Positions 6,897 to 14,363 of a stretch of DNA of 17,997 nt are shown here, piece by piece. The DNA is from an uncultured Fretibacterium sp. (GTDB lineage Bacteria; Synergistota; Synergistia; Synergistales; Aminobacteriaceae), in assembly GCA_937915835.1 (NCBI GenBank), contig CALGHA010000025.1:1-17997 (forward strand), given 5' to 3'. Position 1 is the first letter of the stretch; each line of letters begins with the position of its first letter. The position numbers and the translations under genes are program-made. The notes beneath the pieces are model-generated. The model saw nothing but the letters and a program-made list of their open reading frames with translations, was not told the DNA's origin and did not search any database.

Positions 6897-7591
6897 AGAA
6901 ATTTTTTATCACGTTAATAATATTATTGTTGGCTGTTGTTGCTCTTTATGCTGAGGATTACGACATTTCGGGCTTATGGAACATCGACGGCAAGGGTTTT
7001 GTTAAGGACAGCAGTACGGAGATAAAATTAAACGCTCAAATTGACGGCAATATGCATATTTACACGGCATTAGCGAGCGAGATTAGCCAGGATTTAGCCA
7101 GCAATGATTATGCCAGTAAAGACGTATTCGACACTATAAGCAAGGATTTATTGAGCCCGGACAAGAGATTTTTAACGGGATATGATATTTACGTGAGAAT
7201 TGATTTATCGAAATTATTGAGCTATAAAGTCTGGGATTACACAATACCAAACGGGATAAAAATTCCTGCACCTCTTTCGGAAATTAGACCGTCAAATGAT
7301 AATCCCTATGAACTCGTTAATTTTGGAATTGATAATGAAGAACAGAACATGAATTACTTAATCACATTGACTTCAACGAATTCCGGGAAAATCAGGATTA
7401 ACGGTGTGATTAAAGACGTTGAAGTTGTCGGAGATGTCGAAGTTGATTCTGAGAGTGTAATTTGGCTTGACGGAACAGAGAGACCTGACATTGACCCAAA
7501 AGTTGACAGCGGCTGTAATTCAGGATTTGGAATAATTCCGCTCGCTTTAATTTTATTTTGGAGGAGTAAATATAAAGATGTTCGGAACTGA
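6893..7591 (+). CDS. Exported protein of unknown function with Synergist-CTERM tail
   Basis: 232 residues, no recognisable domain in the middle. The N-terminus is a clear Sec signal peptide (basic start, hydrophobic to about 17, likely cleavage after A-L-Y-A, residue 20). The mature part is acidic and probably beta-rich. The C-terminus has Gly-Cys-Asn-Ser-Gly (C208, N209, G211), a short hydrophobic span (212-222) and a basic end, the Synergist-CTERM layout also seen at 3-101. It is therefore likely exported and anchored or processed at the cell surface. ATG overlaps the larB stop in an ATGA arrangement, and its 3' end overlaps the mreB start by 14 bases, so it is tightly coupled to both. The mreB ribosome site (GGAGGAG, 7560-7566) lies within its coding sequence. 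Confidence 0.8.
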   Translation: MKKFFITLIILLLAVVALYAEDYDISGLWNIDGKGFVKDSSTEIKLNAQIDGNMHIYTALASEISQDLASNDYASKDVFDTISKDLLSPDKRFLTGYDIYVRIDLSKLLSYKVWDYTIPNGIKIPAPLSEIRPSNDNPYELVNFGIDNEEQNMNYLITLTSTNSGKIRINGVIKDVEVVGDVEVDSESVIWLDGTERPDIDPKVDSGCNSGFGIIPLALILFWRSKYKDVRN

Positions 7592-8624
7592 TATAGGCAT
7601 AGATTTAGGGACTGCTACAGTTCTGATTTATGAGAAAAATCACGGCGTTGTCCTTCGTGAGCCTTCAGTCGTCGCCGTTGACCAAGATACAGGAGATATT
7701 TTAGCGGTTGGATATGCTGCTAAGAACATGGTTGGAAGAACTCCCGGAAGCATTATCTCAGTTCGGCCGTTACGTGATGGAGTTATTGCGAATTACGCGA
7801 TGACCGAAGCGATGTTACAGCATTTCATGAGACGAGTAACTAAGGGCTCGCAAAAATTTTTCCGAAACAGGGCGATGATTTGTGTTCCGTCCGGAGCAAC
7901 TGATGTTGAGAGGCGTGCAGTTCTTGAGGCAGCTTTAGAGGTCGGAGCCCGTGAAGCATACTTAATCGAGGAACCTATGGCGGCCGCTATCGGAGCTAAT
8001 TTAAACGTCGAAGAAGCTCGCGGGAAAATGTTAGTTGACATCGGCGGAGGAACTACGGATATTGCCGTAATCTCACTCGGCGGGGTTGTTGTGTCGAAAT
8101 CTTTACGTTTGGGAGGCGACAAGTTCGACGAGGGAATAATTCGCTACTTGCGTCGTCAATACAACTTAGCAATCGGAGACCAGACGGCCGAAAACTTGAA
8201 GATCATGATTGGAACGTGCACGCCTCTTGAAGAGGATCAAAGAATGATTGTTAAGGGAAGAGATTTAGTACAGGGATTGCCGCGACAAATTGAGGTAACG
8301 AGTTCAGCTGTCAATATGGCGATTGGCGATATGATACAAACTCTTGTTGACGGCATTCGAAACGTTTTAGAGCTAACTCCCCCCGAATTATCAGCCGACA
8401 TAATTGATAGAGGTATAGTCTTAACCGGAGGCGGAGCGTTATTGCGCGGACTTCCTGAGTTAATCGCTCAACAGACGGGAATAAATTGTTTTACCGCCGA
8501 AAATCCAATGGAAAGCGTTGCACTCGGAACAGGAAAAGCATTAGCCGAGATTGATAATTTACGCAACACAGGACGAAGCACAATGCTCGTAAATCTTAAA
8601 CGTTCAAGCCGACGAAGATATTAA
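7578..8624 (+). CDS. mreB: MreB/Mbl-type bacterial actin
   Basis: 348 residues, the usual MreB length. The actin-fold nucleotide motifs are present: phosphate-1 D-L-G-T-A-T near residue 9, phosphate-2 DIGGGTTD (154-161) and the adenosine motif LTGGGALLRG (282-291). MreB filaments under the inner membrane guide peptidoglycan synthesis and cell shape. It is followed directly by flgF and flgG, like mbl-flhO-flhP in Bacillus subtilis, so it may be the Mbl-type copy rather than the mreBCD copy. No mreC or mreD is nearby. GGAGGAG lies 11 bases before the ATG. Confidence 0.93.
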   Translation: MFGTDIGIDLGTATVLIYEKNHGVVLREPSVVAVDQDTGDILAVGYAAKNMVGRTPGSIISVRPLRDGVIANYAMTEAMLQHFMRRVTKGSQKFFRNRAMICVPSGATDVERRAVLEAALEVGAREAYLIEEPMAAAIGANLNVEEARGKMLVDIGGGTTDIAVISLGGVVVSKSLRLGGDKFDEGIIRYLRRQYNLAIGDQTAENLKIMIGTCTPLEEDQRMIVKGRDLVQGLPRQIEVTSSAVNMAIGDMIQTLVDGIRNVLELTPPELSADIIDRGIVLTGGGALLRGLPELIAQQTGINCFTAENPMESVALGTGKALAEIDNLRNTGRSTMLVNLKRSSRRRY

Positions 8625-8640
8625 AAGGGGTGAGAGATAA

Positions 8641-9447
8641 ATGCATAGAGGACTATACGAAGCCGCGTCAGGAATGCTCGTTCAGGAGACGTATTTAGAC
8701 GTTGTTACGAATAATCTTGCGAATGTCGATACAGCCGGATATAAGCGTCGAGTGAGCACGAACTCGGATTTTTCTGCTTTGCTTGACAGAATAGAGAAAG
8801 TTTCTGAGGACGGCGAGACGAAATTAACTAGCGTTATGCCCGCTGATATGCCGTTCAAGGGAAGACAGGTAATAGGCTCATTAGCTCTTGCTACGGTTTT
8901 CTCAGAGGACGTAATGGACACAAGTCCCGGAGTTGTTAAGACGACAGAAAGCCCGCTTGATATTGCGATTGACGGGCCGGGTTTCTTTTCGGTTGCTGAC
9001 GAGAACGACAACACTTTTTACACTCGCGAGGGAAATTTTACACTCGACAACAACGGAAATATTGTGACACCTAACGGCTTGAGATTGCAGGGTGAAGGCG
9101 GATCTTTATCAATCGGGAATGCAACTAGCGTCGAGATTAACAGGACGGGACAAGTTATTGCTGACGGTGAAGCTGTCGGACGTGTAAGCGTCTTCAACTT
9201 TGCGAACCCGACATATTTACATCACGAGGGAAAAAATTTACTCACTCCAACCGAACAGTCAGGAGAACCTGAAGCCGTCGAGAACGTAAAAATCTGGAGC
9301 GGAGCATTAGAGATGTCAAACGTAAGCGTCGTTGAAGAAATGGTGAGGATGATTGAGGCTCAAAGAATTTACGAAGGAGCTTCGAAAGCCTTGATGACAC
9401 ACGATGAGCAAACGCAGAAATTAATTACGTCTTATAGTCGCGGATAA
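8641..9447 (+). CDS. flgF: FlgF-like flagellar proximal rod protein
   Basis: 268 residues. The N-terminal flagellar rod motif (S-G-M-L-V-Q-E-T-Y-L-D-V-V-T-N-N-L-A-N) and the C-terminal rod/hook motif (S-N-V-S-V-V-E-E-M-V-R-M-I-E-A-Q-R) frame a FlgE/F/G-type central domain. It is exported through the flagellar type III apparatus, so the lack of a signal peptide is expected. It stands first of the FlgF/FlgG pair and corresponds to FlhO in Bacillus. A strong ribosome site (AGGGGTGAG, 8626-8634) precedes the ATG. I assign FlgF by order and by divergence from the more FlgG-like next gene; paralogue naming is the main uncertainty. Confidence 0.88.
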   Translation: MHRGLYEAASGMLVQETYLDVVTNNLANVDTAGYKRRVSTNSDFSALLDRIEKVSEDGETKLTSVMPADMPFKGRQVIGSLALATVFSEDVMDTSPGVVKTTESPLDIAIDGPGFFSVADENDNTFYTREGNFTLDNNGNIVTPNGLRLQGEGGSLSIGNATSVEINRTGQVIADGEAVGRVSVFNFANPTYLHHEGKNLLTPTEQSGEPEAVENVKIWSGALEMSNVSVVEEMVRMIEAQRIYEGASKALMTHDEQTQKLITSYSRG

Positions 9448-9475
9448 TAATTTTACACAGAAGGGAGAATAATAA

Positions 9476-10267
9476 ATGTTACGGTCATTATGGACTAGTG
9501 CGTCAGGAATGATAGCTCAGCAGACACATCTTGACGTTGTAACTCACAACTTAGCGAACGTAAACACTCAGGGTTATAAAAAGCGTCGTGCAGATTTTGA
9601 GGACTTAATGTATCAGATTTACCGTGAGCCAGGAGCGCCGATTGAGCCGGATTCACTTGTTCCGAATGGTGTACAGGTTGGACTTGGAACGCGGGTAACA
9701 TCAACGCCGAGTTTCATGGTTCAGGGAAATTTTCAGATTACCGACGGGCCTTTAGACTGGGCAATTGTTGATGACAACGGCTTCTTTCAGGTTAATATCG
9801 GCAATGGACAAATCGCTTATACTCGCGGAGGTTCATGGCAGATTGACGATCAAGGCCAGATTGTGAACGAAGACGGATATTTGCTTGAGCCTGCTATAAC
9901 GGTACCGAGTGACGCGCAAGAAATTCAGTTATCGCCTACCGGAGTTGTGAGCGTCCGAATTTCTGATGAAACTGAACTTCAGGAAATTGGCCAGCTTGAA
10001 CTTGCACGCTTCATTAATCCTGCTGGACTTCGTGCTGTCGGTGATAGATTATTCCTGGAAACTCCTGCCAGTGGTGAGCCAATAACCGGAGCGCCCGGCG
10101 AGGACGGAATGCCCCAAGTTCGGCAAAATGTAATTGAGATGTCGAACGTTCAAGTCGTCGAGGAAATGGTCGAGATGATTGTTGCGCAAAGAGCCTATGA
10201 AGCAAACTCTAAAGGAATTCAGACGGCTGATGACTTATTGAGAATTGCTAACGGCCTGAAACGTTAA
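9476..10267 (+). CDS. flgG: FlgG flagellar distal rod protein
   Basis: 263 residues, close to the 260 of enteric FlgG. It opens with the rod motif (S-G-M-I-A-Q-Q-T-H-L-D-V-V, then N-L-A-N-V-N-T-Q-G-Y-K), has the FlgG-type insert around P-N-G-V-Q-V-G-L-G-T-R-V, and closes with S-N-V-Q-V-V-E-E-M-V-E-M-I-V-A-Q-R-A-Y-E-A-N-S-K. FlgG forms the distal rod that crosses the periplasm inside the P and L rings, whose genes lie just downstream. AAGGGAG is 8 bases before the ATG. flgA follows after only 6 bases. Confidence 0.95.
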   Translation: MLRSLWTSASGMIAQQTHLDVVTHNLANVNTQGYKKRRADFEDLMYQIYREPGAPIEPDSLVPNGVQVGLGTRVTSTPSFMVQGNFQITDGPLDWAIVDDNGFFQVNIGNGQIAYTRGGSWQIDDQGQIVNEDGYLLEPAITVPSDAQEIQLSPTGVVSVRISDETELQEIGQLELARFINPAGLRAVGDRLFLETPASGEPITGAPGEDGMPQVRQNVIEMSNVQVVEEMVEMIVAQRAYEANSKGIQTADDLLRIANGLKR

Positions 10268-10273
10268 TAAACT

Positions 10274-11227
10274 ATGAGACGTAAAATTTTTATTCAGGGG
10301 TGTCTATTAGTGATGCTCCTGATTTTTATTAATCCGGCTTATTCAGCACAGAACATCAAGATAGAAATTCCCGAAATAATTTACTCGGATCAAGATAATT
10401 TCACGCTTGGACAAATTGCGAAAATCTCAGGGGGATTAATTCAGACGAGAAGAATTTTAGCGAAAGTTCAAGTTTACGCCGACGGTGATAGACTTTTACG
10501 TAACGAGGTATTACGGGCGATTAATGACAGCGATGCTTCTGACGCGAGAATAGAATTATACATGCCGCAATATTCCAGGATTGAAGCTCCAGCTTACGAA
10601 GGAAATTTTACGGAGACCGGGCCAATTTCGCAAAATAATTCACGAACAGTCAATGATTTAATTCCTGTGATAAAATCTCTCTCAGCATGGGACGGAAATA
10701 TTGAGGTCTCAGCGAGTTCACCAGTTCCCGACGGAAGATTAATAGATCCAGCGAGCATTGTACCCGGCTCAGGTTCAGCAACTTTGAGATTTCGCGACGA
10801 CAGCGGCCGAGTTCGTTCGTTGAATGTGCGTTTAACTTGGCTGCAAAGGGTTATGATTGCTTCACATAATATTAATAAGGGTGATAGAATTTCCCCGAAT
10901 GACTTAATCACGCGCGAAATGAAAATTACCAAGCCCGGAGTTTACGCGTCAAGTCCGAACGAGATTATGGGTTTTACGGCGAATAAAAATATCAAGCAGG
11001 GAGAAGCAATATTATTAAGCAATCTTACAAGCTCTAATGTCATCAAAAAGGGAAGGCCGGTAAAAATTATCGCTCGTTACGGTGCGGCGAGTGCTTCAGC
11101 TGACGGAATTTTGCTCGAGGACGGACGGCCTGGCGATTGGGTGAAAGTTCGTAGGGTTGATGATAGAAGAGTTACACTCAGGGCAAGAATTATCAATGAA
11201 AATCTCGTTGAAGTCAGAGTAGAATAA
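10274..11227 (+). CDS. flgA: FlgA, P-ring assembly chaperone
   Basis: 317 residues, longer than the roughly 220 of enteric FlgA because of an extended N-terminal half. A Sec signal peptide (cleavage likely after P-A-Y-S-A, residue 25) sends it to the periplasm. Residues 191-252 are the SAF domain (starting R-V-M-I-A-S-H-N-I-N-K-G-D-R-I), followed by the FlgA C-terminal beta domain with G-R-P-V-K-I-I-A-R-Y-G and R-P-G-D-W-V-K-V-R. FlgA helps FlgI subunits assemble into the P ring. No clear ribosome site precedes the ATG, and the 6-base gap after flgG suggests translational coupling. Confidence 0.93.
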   Translation: MRRKIFIQGCLLVMLLIFINPAYSAQNIKIEIPEIIYSDQDNFTLGQIAKISGGLIQTRRILAKVQVYADGDRLLRNEVLRAINDSDASDARIELYMPQYSRIEAPAYEGNFTETGPISQNNSRTVNDLIPVIKSLSAWDGNIEVSASSPVPDGRLIDPASIVPGSGSATLRFRDDSGRVRSLNVRLTWLQRVMIASHNINKGDRISPNDLITREMKITKPGVYASSPNEIMGFTANKNIKQGEAILLSNLTSSNVIKKGRPVKIIARYGAASASADGILLEDGRPGDWVKVRRVDDRRVTLRARIINENLVEVRVE

Positions 11228-11261
11228 ATCTTTATCATAAATTTTTATGGAGGTGTCTTTC

Positions 11262-11840
11262 ATGCGCAAAAAACTTTTCACAGCTTTAATTCTCACGTTA
11301 GCATTATCATTTTCAGCATTTGCCGCTTCATTATGGGATGACAACAATAATTTGTTCGCTGATTCCAGGCCCGGAAGAGTAGGTGATATTATCACGGTGT
11401 TAGTTAATGAGCAGACTGACGCGAGCGACGAGGCTACAATGGACGTAAGCAAGACGACGAATAATAATATCAATAATGGCGTTGATGGAACTGGAATATT
11501 AAACTTTGTGCGGGGATTATTATTCAGCACGAGTAATTCAGCGACAGGCGACGGTTCCGTTGAGAGAACTCACAGCGCGAACACGACTTTAGCATGTCTT
11601 GTTACGGAAGTTTTGCCGAATGGAAATCTCGTAATCGAGGGAACTCGCGACGTTCGAACCAGCGACGAAGTTTTGCAGCTTCAATTGACTGGAGTAATCA
11701 GGCCTCAAGACGTCAATGCTGATAACCAGATTAACAGCCGATTAATCGCGAATGCTGAGATTGCCGTAAAAGGTCGCGGAATAATCTCACGAACTCAGAA
11801 AGTCGGAGTAATCACACAAATTTTGCAGACGGTATTTTAA
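11262..11840 (+). CDS. flgH: FlgH, flagellar L-ring protein
   Basis: About 192 residues. After the signal peptide (cleavage likely after A-F-A-A) come the FlgH landmarks S-L-W, the A-D-x-R-x-x-x-V-G-D-I-I-T-V-L-V segment, the central L-P-N-G-N-L-V-I-E-G-x-R block, and a closing R-P-x-D-V with the I-S-R-T-Q-K-V-G motif. The protein forms the outer-membrane ring around the rod. I chose ATG 11262 because GGAGGTG (11249-11255) ends 6 bases before it; an earlier in-frame ATG at 11247 overlaps that site. The N-terminus has no Cys, so there is no lipobox, unlike the lipoprotein FlgH of enteric bacteria. Confidence 0.94.
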   Translation: MRKKLFTALILTLALSFSAFAASLWDDNNNLFADSRPGRVGDIITVLVNEQTDASDEATMDVSKTTNNNINNGVDGTGILNFVRGLLFSTSNSATGDGSVERTHSANTTLACLVTEVLPNGNLVIEGTRDVRTSDEVLQLQLTGVIRPQDVNADNQINSRLIANAEIAVKGRGIISRTQKVGVITQILQTVF

Positions 11841-11842
11841 TC

Positions 11843-12973
11843 ATGACGAGAAAATTTTTACTAGCATTAATCGTTGTCGTTCTTATTTGCGAGAGTTCAT
11901 TTGCCGCCGTAAATTTGCAGGACATGGACTTTTCGCGCGTTAATCCTCGAGTTCGCATTAAGGATATTACGGAAGTTGAAGGAGCACGAAACAACCAGCT
12001 CACAGGAATTGGCCTAGTTACGGGCTTAAACGGGACAGGCGATAATTCCCCGATGGCCGTCCAGATGATGCGTAATGTTATGCGTAATTTCGGCGTTACA
12101 CTTGATGCAAGATCCGTGAGAACTCGAAATATTGCCGTCGTCGCTTTAACCGCAACGCTTCCTCCGTATGTTAGGCCAGGCCAGAATATTGACGTTAACG
12201 TTAACACGATGGGTAATGCTTCGAGCCTTCAGGGCGGAATGTTAATTCAGTCGCCGTTACGAGCTGCTGACGGGAAAATTTACGCTGCTGCTCAAGGTCC
12301 TGTGATTATCGGCGGGAGCAGTGCTTCAGGTGCCGGAGCTTCAAGAACTCAGAATATCCCGACGGCCGGAAGAATTCCCGGAGGCGCGATCGTTGAACGT
12401 GAAGTCCCTACTGATTACACGATGGGAGGACAAGTTGCGTTATTATTGCGTGAGCCTGATTTCACGACATCCCAGAGAATTGCCGACGCGATTAACAGGA
12501 CATACGGAGTTGTAGCGTATGCAGTTGACGCTGGACGAGTTGAGGTAAATTTGCCCGGTCAATATGTTCAAGCTCCTGCGGCGTTTTTGGCGAATATGGG
12601 GGGACTTGAGATTGAGCCTGACACGAGCGCGAAAGTTGCCGTTAATGAACGAACCGGAACCGTCGTAATGGGCGGAAACGTGAAAATTTCGGCAGTCGGA
12701 GTTGCTCATGGAAATTTAGTTGTCGAAGTTGCTGATGATCCGAACGTAATTCAGCCTGAAAGTTTGAGTGAGGGCCGAACAGTTGTAACTCGCCGGAGTG
12801 ATATTACGGTCGACGAAGAGGGCGGAAGTATGATAGCTATGCCGGCAACTACGACTGTTAGGGATATGGTGAGAGTGTTAAATTCACTTGGAGCGCGTCC
12901 GAGAGATATTATCGAGATTTTACAGGCAATTGATAAGGCCGGAGCTTTACACGGTGAACTTGTTACTATGTAA
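11843..12973 (+). CDS. flgI: FlgI, flagellar P-ring protein
   Basis: 376 residues, typical. A Sec signal peptide (cleavage near S-S-F-A-A, residue 22) is followed by the FlgI start R-I-K-D-I-T-E-V-E-G-A-R-N-N-Q-L and G-L-V-T-G-L-N-G-T-G-D, the S-L-Q-G-G-x-L segment, and the C-terminal G-A-R-P-R-D-I-I-E-I-L-Q-A-I-D-K-A-G-A-L-H. The protein polymerises in the periplasm into the ring bound to peptidoglycan, assisted by FlgA. It starts 2 bases after the flgH stop with no strong ribosome site, which suggests coupled translation. Confidence 0.97.
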   Translation: MTRKFLLALIVVVLICESSFAAVNLQDMDFSRVNPRVRIKDITEVEGARNNQLTGIGLVTGLNGTGDNSPMAVQMMRNVMRNFGVTLDARSVRTRNIAVVALTATLPPYVRPGQNIDVNVNTMGNASSLQGGMLIQSPLRAADGKIYAAAQGPVIIGGSSASGAGASRTQNIPTAGRIPGGAIVEREVPTDYTMGGQVALLLREPDFTTSQRIADAINRTYGVVAYAVDAGRVEVNLPGQYVQAPAAFLANMGGLEIEPDTSAKVAVNERTGTVVMGGNVKISAVGVAHGNLVVEVADDPNVIQPESLSEGRTVVTRRSDITVDEEGGSMIAMPATTTVRDMVRVLNSLGARPRDIIEILQAIDKAGALHGELVTM

Positions 12974-12989
12974 ACGAGGTAAACGAGGT
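12972..12989 (+). repeat. Tandem duplication of a ribosome binding site
   Basis: The 9-base unit AAACGAGGT occurs twice in a row (12972-12980, 12981-12989), beginning inside the flgI stop codon. The second copy continues into GAGGTGA, the ribosome site of the FlgJ gene 8 bases further on. It is seen directly; an effect on translation is inference. Confidence 0.6.
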
Positions 12990-12997
12990 GAAAGAGA

Positions 12998-13372
12998 ATG
13001 TTACGGACAAACGGAATTCCAAGCTCAAAGATTATTGACACGAAAATTAATCCCGAAGTTCACCAGACAGACGAAGCAATAAAGCTCAAGGAAGCCTGCC
13101 AACAATTCGAGAGTATTTTATGGTCAAAACTCTGGAAGGACATGAAGCAATCCGCAATGTCAATCAGTGGTGCCGATCAAGCGAGGCCGTATAAACAAAT
13201 GGAAGATTTATCGCTCGAAATGGCCAGTGATGATTTAGTCTCGAGTTCAGGAGGAGCGGGCCTATGGAAAATGCTTTATGACAGCATGATCGGGAAAGTT
13301 GCGGCGGATCAGGAAGCAACTCAACGAAGACAAGCTGACGAAGAAGCAAACGGTTTAGATATTCAAGCGTGA
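12998..13372 (+). CDS. flgJ: FlgJ N-terminal-type rod-binding protein
   Basis: 124 residues carrying only the rod-binding domain (PF10135 type): L-K-E-A-C-Q-Q-F-E-S-I-L-W-S-K-L near residues 28-43 and G-A-G-L-W-K-M-L-Y-D-S-M near the end. The peptidoglycan hydrolase domain present in enteric FlgJ is missing, as in many other bacteria, so cell-wall opening must be done by another enzyme. The protein is a scaffold or cap for rod assembly in the periplasm. It is the last gene of the flagellar run and is followed by a terminator at 13384. Confidence 0.88.
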   Translation: MLRTNGIPSSKIIDTKINPEVHQTDEAIKLKEACQQFESILWSKLWKDMKQSAMSISGADQARPYKQMEDLSLEMASDDLVSSSGGAGLWKMLYDSMIGKVAADQEATQRRQADEEANGLDIQA

Positions 13373-13383
13373 GAAAAAATTAA

Positions 13384-13419
13384 TTCCCTTGTTCATGACA
13401 GAGCAGGGGAAAAATTTTT
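13384..13419 (+). terminator. Rho-independent terminator of the flagellar run
   Basis: An 11-bp stem (13384-13394 with 13401-13411, two U.G wobbles) has a 6-base loop. Four A and five T (13415-13419) follow. The T-run is short, so termination may be partial. Confidence 0.78.
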
Positions 13420-13420
13420 G

Positions 13421-13429
13421 TGCTATAAT
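13421..13429 (+). promoter_or_regulatory. Extended -10 promoter for the methyltransferase gene
   Basis: TGCTATAAT is a perfect extended -10 element, two bases after the preceding T-run. As at 3900-3908, the -35 place is occupied by the terminator hairpin. It lies 41 bases before the ATG at 13471. Confidence 0.6.
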
Positions 13430-13483
13430 ACCACGAAAAATTACGTAGAAAGGACTTGACAAATTCCAAAATGTCTTCCATAA

Positions 13484-14302
13484 TTGACCAGACCAGACCA
13501 GCATAATTATGCTTTTTATTCCCGATGGTTCTATAAAGGACTTAATCAGGATATCATAGTTACTTCATCACGTAATATCATCAAAATCGTTCAGGAATAT
13601 ATTAACTTCGACAGCGTTATTGATATAGGCTGTGGAACTGGCCAGATTTTGCGGGCATGTTCGGAAGCCGGAGCTAAGACTATACGCGGAGTCGACGGCA
13701 CATGGGTAGATAAAAATATGCTCGTTATTCCTTCAGAATGTTTCACGCCATCAGATATTTCACAACCCAATTTAGCCGAAAAAATCCCAGAGAAAAAATT
13801 TGACCTCACAGTTTCATCCGAAGTGGCAGAACATATTGACCCCGAAGACTGCGAAAACTACATGAATAATCTTGTATCTTTCAGCGACGTAATATTATTC
13901 TCGGCGGCAATTCCAGGACAAGGAGGAACTCATCACGTTAATGAGCAATATCCTTCATATTGGATTAAGAAGTTTGAAGCAAGAGGATTTATTCCCGTTG
14001 ACTGTATAAGGCCTGTTGTATGGCGAGATAAAAATATTCGTCTTGACTGGCGGCAAAATTTAGTTATGTTCGTTCGTAAAGATAAGCTGAAGAATTATCC
14101 GAAACTTGAGGCTGAAGCTGGCAGAAAAGTTCTTGATATAGTTCATCCGGAATTTTGGGGCATATGGTCATATCCGCCTAATATAATGAAAATGTCGAGC
14201 AGAGGCCCTAAACGAGGGACAAAAAATCTCCTGCGCGAATTAATATGCTTCATACCTGGTTTTATTTATGCACTGAAGGTACGTTTGTTTAAGCATAGTT
14301 AA
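13484..14302 (+). CDS. SAM-dependent methyltransferase, possibly phase variable
   Basis: 272 residues from TTG 13484. Motif I of class I methyltransferases is clear (D-I-G-C-G-T-G, 47-53), with an acidic residue at the end of the next strand (V-D-G) and a V-A-E-H-I segment as in Methyltransf_11/23 enzymes. Substrate unknown; neighbours in other genomes would be needed, but a sugar or surface glycan is plausible. The start is doubtful: TAA at 13481-13483 stands immediately before the TTG and no ribosome site precedes it. The ATG at 13471 is in another frame and ends at TAA 13504. The two frames are separated by a GACCA tandem repeat (13486-13501), and one more 5-base unit would join them. The gene is a lone unit between a terminator and the kinase gene. 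The C-terminus is basic and hydrophobic. Confidence 0.82.
   Translation: MTRPDQHNYAFYSRWFYKGLNQDIIVTSSRNIIKIVQEYINFDSVIDIGCGTGQILRACSEAGAKTIRGVDGTWVDKNMLVIPSECFTPSDISQPNLAEKIPEKKFDLTVSSEVAEHIDPEDCENYMNNLVSFSDVILFSAAIPGQGGTHHVNEQYPSYWIKKFEARGFIPVDCIRPVVWRDKNIRLDWRQNLVMFVRKDKLKNYPKLEAEAGRKVLDIVHPEFWGIWSYPPNIMKMSSRGPKRGTKNLLRELICFIPGFIYALKVRLFKHS
13486..13501 (+). repeat. GACCA tandem repeat at the methyltransferase start
   Basis: Three exact GACCA units (13486-13500) plus one further G. Four units, or one, would put the ATG at 13471 in frame with the methyltransferase; the three seen here do not. A unit length not divisible by three at the start of a surface-type enzyme is the usual layout of a slipped-strand switch, though three copies is a short tract. 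Confidence 0.7.
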
Positions 14303-14312
14303 TATATCCTGA

Positions 14313-14318
14313 TATAAT
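14313..14318 (+). promoter_or_regulatory. Possible -10 box of the glycerate kinase gene
   Basis: TATAAT, 46 bases before the ATG at 14364, in the short gap after the methyltransferase gene. No convincing -35 box is seen and no terminator separates the two genes, so read-through from upstream is possible. Confidence 0.3.
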
Positions 14319-14363
14319 TATTTTATTCCATACAAATTTTTATATCACAATGGAGGAGTTCAC

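Noticed and set aside
13456..13506. TTG at 13456 as the start of the methyltransferase
   Set aside because: It shares the frame of ATG 13471 and therefore also ends at TAA 13504, and the AAGGA site is only one base away from it.
14303..14316. Inverted repeat TATATC-CT-GATATA as an operator
   Set aside because: Six-base AT-only arms around a two-base centre are expected by chance in such an AT-rich gap and overlap the -10-like box.
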